Virus record (IMG/VR): IMGVR_UViG_3300031566_000063
Span: 1 to 49,794 of that record
Length of the DNA: 49,794 nucleotides
Source of the DNA: a virus
Direction: 5' to 3' (one strand)
This document shows positions 47,901 to 49,794 of this stretch, one piece after another; positions within the stretch are counted from its first letter, which is position 1; each line of letters begins with the position of its first letter. The translations under genes and the position numbers were made by a program. A model generated the notes under the pieces. That model was given only the letters and a program-made list of their open reading frames with translations. It was not told the DNA's origin and did no database searches.

Positions 47901-48031
47901 TTTGTTTTAGGTTGAGCTTTCTTCCAAGCTGATTTAGCTGCTTTTGCAATTTCTTTCTCCTGAGGAGTTTTCTTAAATCTTTCGCTATTTACAGCGTGCT
48001 CTTGTTCTTTGGTTAGTGTTTTTTCTTGCAT
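47897..48031 (-). CDS. Microprotein of 44 aa, Lys-rich
   Basis: ATG at 48031-48029 lies 2 bp after the ligase stop (48034-48036), and the TGA stop at 47899-47897 overlaps the next ATG (ATGA). The product is short, basic and helical (EQEHAVNSERFKKTPQEKEI, AKAAKSAWKKAQPK). It fills a gap of about 130 bp that is otherwise empty, with stop/start overlaps on both sides, which argues for a real gene. Function unknown; DNA or RNA binding is possible. Confidence 0.6.
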   Translation of the reverse strand: MQEKTLTKEQEHAVNSERFKKTPQEKEIAKAAKSAWKKAQPKTK

Positions 48032-48033
48032 AA

Positions 48034-49089
48034 TTATAGTTCTATGGATTCACGTTTTTCTTTTAATTGACTAAGAGTGCAGTCTTCAATGGTCATATCA
48101 TCTCGTTCTCCTAAAAGAACTGGTTGGAATAATGATCCACCTGGGAAATAATAAAGGTATCTTACTTCTACTATGCTTCCCGGATTAGGTACTTGTTGAT
48201 TAGGATAAACAGTCACGTTTCCTACTTCTACTACATTACCTCTTAGGTCATATACAGCTACGGTAACTGATCGCTTAGTAGGATTGGTCTTAATTACTTG
48301 TACAGTGGCTGTAGCCACGAACTTGAACTTTAACTGTTCTCCTCCTGAGTTTGGTCTTCCTGGTACATAAAAGGCATTGATATTCTTAAATACGATTCCT
48401 TCTGCGTTATTCTTTACTAAGCGCTTATACAAAGCTCTTTTTTCAGAAAGCGTCCATGCAGTAGGTACTAGCTTAAGCAACTTATGATTGTTTCTACTAA
48501 AATGTGCAGCTAAATGTTGATATCTGGTTTGATATGGTTCTTGATAGAATATTGTATCAAAGATCATAATATGATCACCCATATCTTCTCCATCAAGAAC
48601 ATTTCCATCAAAAGACGCTGCCATTAATTCTGATTCTAGTTCTTTGCTCATTGTTATAGCTAATCCTTTACGGTTAGTAGCTACTAATTCAGGCTTAATA
48701 CAGATCATTCTACGGCGCCCATCAAATTTCTCTTGAGCACACCATTCAGGATCGGTCATATACTTTTCAAGAAGTCTCTCATCTATCTCATTTAAGAGTT
48801 GAGGGCGTATTCCTGTATCACGCGCTTCTGTTGTTGTTCCGGTAAAGGGTTTCCCATGTGGATCTTCAATGTATCCTTTTGCTGTCTTCTCTAGAATCAG
48901 CTTATTATAAATCTTCTGAGCCTCATGTAATGAAACAGGCTTATTAGTTTTCTTACCGGTTGTAAGAGCGTTACCCCTACGACCGTATGCAAAGTTTACA
49001 GTAAATCCATTAGACTCTTCTGTAATATTTGCTTTATATACTTTATCTGAGCTACCTTCACGGTAGAATAATTCAATACTTTCAGTCAT
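48034..49089 (-). CDS. ATP-dependent DNA ligase with N-terminal WGR domain, 351 aa
   Basis: Residues 1-75 form a WGR-like domain (LFYREGSSDKVYKANI, FAYGRRGNALTTG, HEAQKIYNKLILEKTAKGY). The ligase follows: motif I EKFDGRRR with adenylated K121, motif III DGEDMGD, motif IV EGIVFKN, motif V KFKFVATATVQV, and a C-terminal OB-like region (SIVEVRYLYYFPGG). It seals nicks after replication and repair. WGR domains, known from PARPs, bind DNA ends. The ligase start overlaps the preceding 30-aa gene by 8 bp and its stop is 2 bp before the 44-aa gene. Confidence 0.88.
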   Translation of the reverse strand: MTESIELFYREGSSDKVYKANITEESNGFTVNFAYGRRGNALTTGKKTNKPVSLHEAQKIYNKLILEKTAKGYIEDPHGKPFTGTTTEARDTGIRPQLLNEIDERLLEKYMTDPEWCAQEKFDGRRRMICIKPELVATNRKGLAITMSKELESELMAASFDGNVLDGEDMGDHIMIFDTIFYQEPYQTRYQHLAAHFSRNNHKLLKLVPTAWTLSEKRALYKRLVKNNAEGIVFKNINAFYVPGRPNSGGEQLKFKFVATATVQVIKTNPTKRSVTVAVYDLRGNVVEVGNVTVYPNQQVPNPGSIVEVRYLYYFPGGSLFQPVLLGERDDMTIEDCTLSQLKEKRESIEL

Positions 49090-49174
49090 TTGTATAGTGT
49101 GAAATTAAGGTATATAATATACCAAGAATCAGAATACCAATGTATTCATAATTCGGTGTTATTTTTATTTTCAT
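49082..49174 (-). CDS. Membrane microprotein of 30 aa
   Basis: ATG at 49174-49172 overlaps the upstream stop as TAATG and the TGA at 49084-49082 lies 8 bp inside the ligase start, so it is coupled on both sides. The product has one hydrophobic helix (YIGILILGILYTLI) with a basic N-terminus (MKIKI). The gap would otherwise be empty. An internal 15-bp inverted repeat, GGTATATAATATACC (49109-49123), might also serve as a binding site. Small single-pass proteins of this kind are common but of unknown role. Confidence 0.55.
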   Translation of the reverse strand: MKIKITPNYEYIGILILGILYTLISHYTND

Positions 49175-49485
49175 TAAAGGCGTGGTGTTAATGCTTCTTC
49201 TTTAGCTTCTTCTAAAAGCCTATCTAGCATTTCTTCTGTTTCATGTCTCATGAGTTCTCCTACGGGGATTCCAAAGCGACTTGCGCTAAAGAATTGATAA
49301 GGAAAACAGTCATCAATATTAATCTCTTCAAGTTTAAATCCAAGAGCACCTCCTTGTATAAGGAGCTTCTTTACATCAATTACAGTATACCCATCTCCCT
49401 TCTTTACCCACTTAGAAGTAGGAATATCGTTAGGTCGATTACTGTCATTGATGCATATTACTTTAAAGGGGATTCTGATTTCCAT
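49174..49485 (-). CDS. Unknown protein, 103 aa
   Basis: Short globular protein: an N-terminal strand (MEIRIPFKVICINDSNRP), then SKWVKKGDGYTVIDVKKLLIQGG, which looks like a small beta-barrel or SH3-like region, ending in a Glu-rich helix (ETEEMLDRLLEEAKEEA). No recognised family. It overlaps the upstream 98-aa gene by 23 bp and the downstream 30-aa gene by a TAATG, placing it in the ligase operon. Confidence 0.6.
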   Translation of the reverse strand: MEIRIPFKVICINDSNRPNDIPTSKWVKKGDGYTVIDVKKLLIQGGALGFKLEEINIDDCFPYQFFSASRFGIPVGELMRHETEEMLDRLLEEAKEEALTPRL

Positions 49486-49759
49486 CTTCGGGGGTTTCTA
49501 TGTATCCAGGATTCCATTGAGGATCTGTTGATTCTTCACGTACATATTGATTTTTAGCAGAAGCATCGATTCTGAGCTTCTTATGATAAGATTCTTCATC
49601 CATTTCAACCTGAGTAATCCCGGGGTTTCCAATTGGACCAAAGTCTTCGTTACATGTAAACAGATCGATGTCTGTAAATGGTGGATTCCATATAGTTAGA
49701 AACTTAATTCTAACTATGGTTCCGTCTTCTTTTGTAATCTTTAAAGCTGTACAAGGCAT
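49463..49759 (-). CDS. Unknown protein, 98 aa
   Basis: Short protein with an N-terminal beta hairpin (CTALKITKEDGTIVRIKFLTIW) and a polar, Pro/Asn/Asp-rich C-terminal half. No membrane segment, motif or family recognised. It is the first visible gene of the ligase operon; its upstream region to the window end (49760-49794) is AT-rich and may hold a promoter that cannot be judged here. Confidence 0.55.
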   Translation of the reverse strand: MPCTALKITKEDGTIVRIKFLTIWNPPFTDIDLFTCNEDFGPIGNPGITQVEMDEESYHKKLRIDASAKNQYVREESTDPQWNPGYIETPEDGNQNPL

Positions 49760-49794
49760 AGTGTAAATATAATATTTTTAGCTTGATTGAACAA

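Noticed and set aside
1-49794. Recoded stop codons, as in some crAss-like phages
   Set aside because: TAA, TAG and TGA all end recognisable genes at the expected places and conserved proteins are uninterrupted, so the standard bacterial code fits.
1-49794. tRNA genes, CRISPR arrays or insertion sequences
   Set aside because: Gaps between genes are too short for them, and no regular repeat-spacer pattern or transposase was seen.

Overview
This window is a stretch of a double-stranded DNA phage genome, almost certainly a crAss-like phage (Crassvirales) infecting a member of the Bacteroidota. The grounds are: (1) a run of enormous, tightly packed genes on the + strand encoding virion proteins of about 900, 1760, 3852 and 1902 residues, one of which carries the DxDxD metal-binding motif (DFDVD) of the crAss-like virion RNA polymerase; (2) an opposite-strand replication block with family B DNA polymerase, DnaG-type primase, DnaB-like helicase, SSB, RecT-like annealing protein and PD-(D/E)XK exonuclease; (3) ATP-dependent ligase, uracil-DNA glycosylase and a Dda/RecD-like helicase; (4) promoter-like sequences of the Bacteroidota type (TTTG, about 20 nt, TAnnTTTG). 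The DNA is AT-rich, coding is nearly continuous, all three stop codons are used normally (TAA mostly, TAG at 9404-9406, TGA in ATGA overlaps), and no tRNA or CRISPR was seen. The window is only part of a genome: terminase, portal, major capsid protein, tail tube and endolysin are not here.

Layout. 1-27374 (+): virion cargo operon. A 5'-truncated protein is followed, after a predicted promoter, by four giant genes with gaps of 1-22 bp and a terminal GT31-like glycosyltransferase joined by a TAATG overlap. The giants carry a RecB/Cas4-type PD-(D/E)XK nuclease (1760 aa), a zincin metalloprotease plus RNA polymerase plus ASCH-like and P-loop domains (3852 aa), and a second zincin (1902 aa). 27381-27400: strong terminator for the opposing operon. 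27409-43854 (-), read right to left: DnaA domain IV-like protein, possible helicase loader, small membrane protein, DnaB-like helicase, unknown, RecT-like protein, SSB, terminator, primase, GIY-YIG nuclease, a MoxR-type AAA+/VWA module with three apparently related helical proteins, PD-(D/E)XK exonuclease, two unknowns, terminator, DNA polymerase B, DUF932-like protein, unknown, HNH nuclease, MazG-like pyrophosphohydrolase. 43887-44833 (+): a probable lysis cassette of three overlapping small membrane-protein genes. 44826-49759 (-, with one small + gene at 47195): repair and end-joining genes plus small unknown proteins, including two microproteins of 44 and 30 residues fitted between their neighbours by stop/start overlaps.

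How the genes work together. The giant proteins are expected to be packaged in the capsid and delivered into the cell, where the polymerase would transcribe early genes. The minus-strand block supplies initiation, unwinding, priming, polymerisation, annealing and repair. The AAA+/VWA module probably remodels a protein complex of unknown identity.

The most unusual observations are: cysteine is almost absent from the giant virion proteins and, in the last three, occurs only within a few residues of the cistron junctions (C1759 | C6 and C3851 | C4), which suggests a disulfide-linked chain; a 19-bp direct repeat (with a shorter third copy) brackets the ASCH-like and P-loop domains at the end of the RNA polymerase protein, like domain-cassette borders; and the AAA+/VWA pair is embedded among three paralogous helical proteins.
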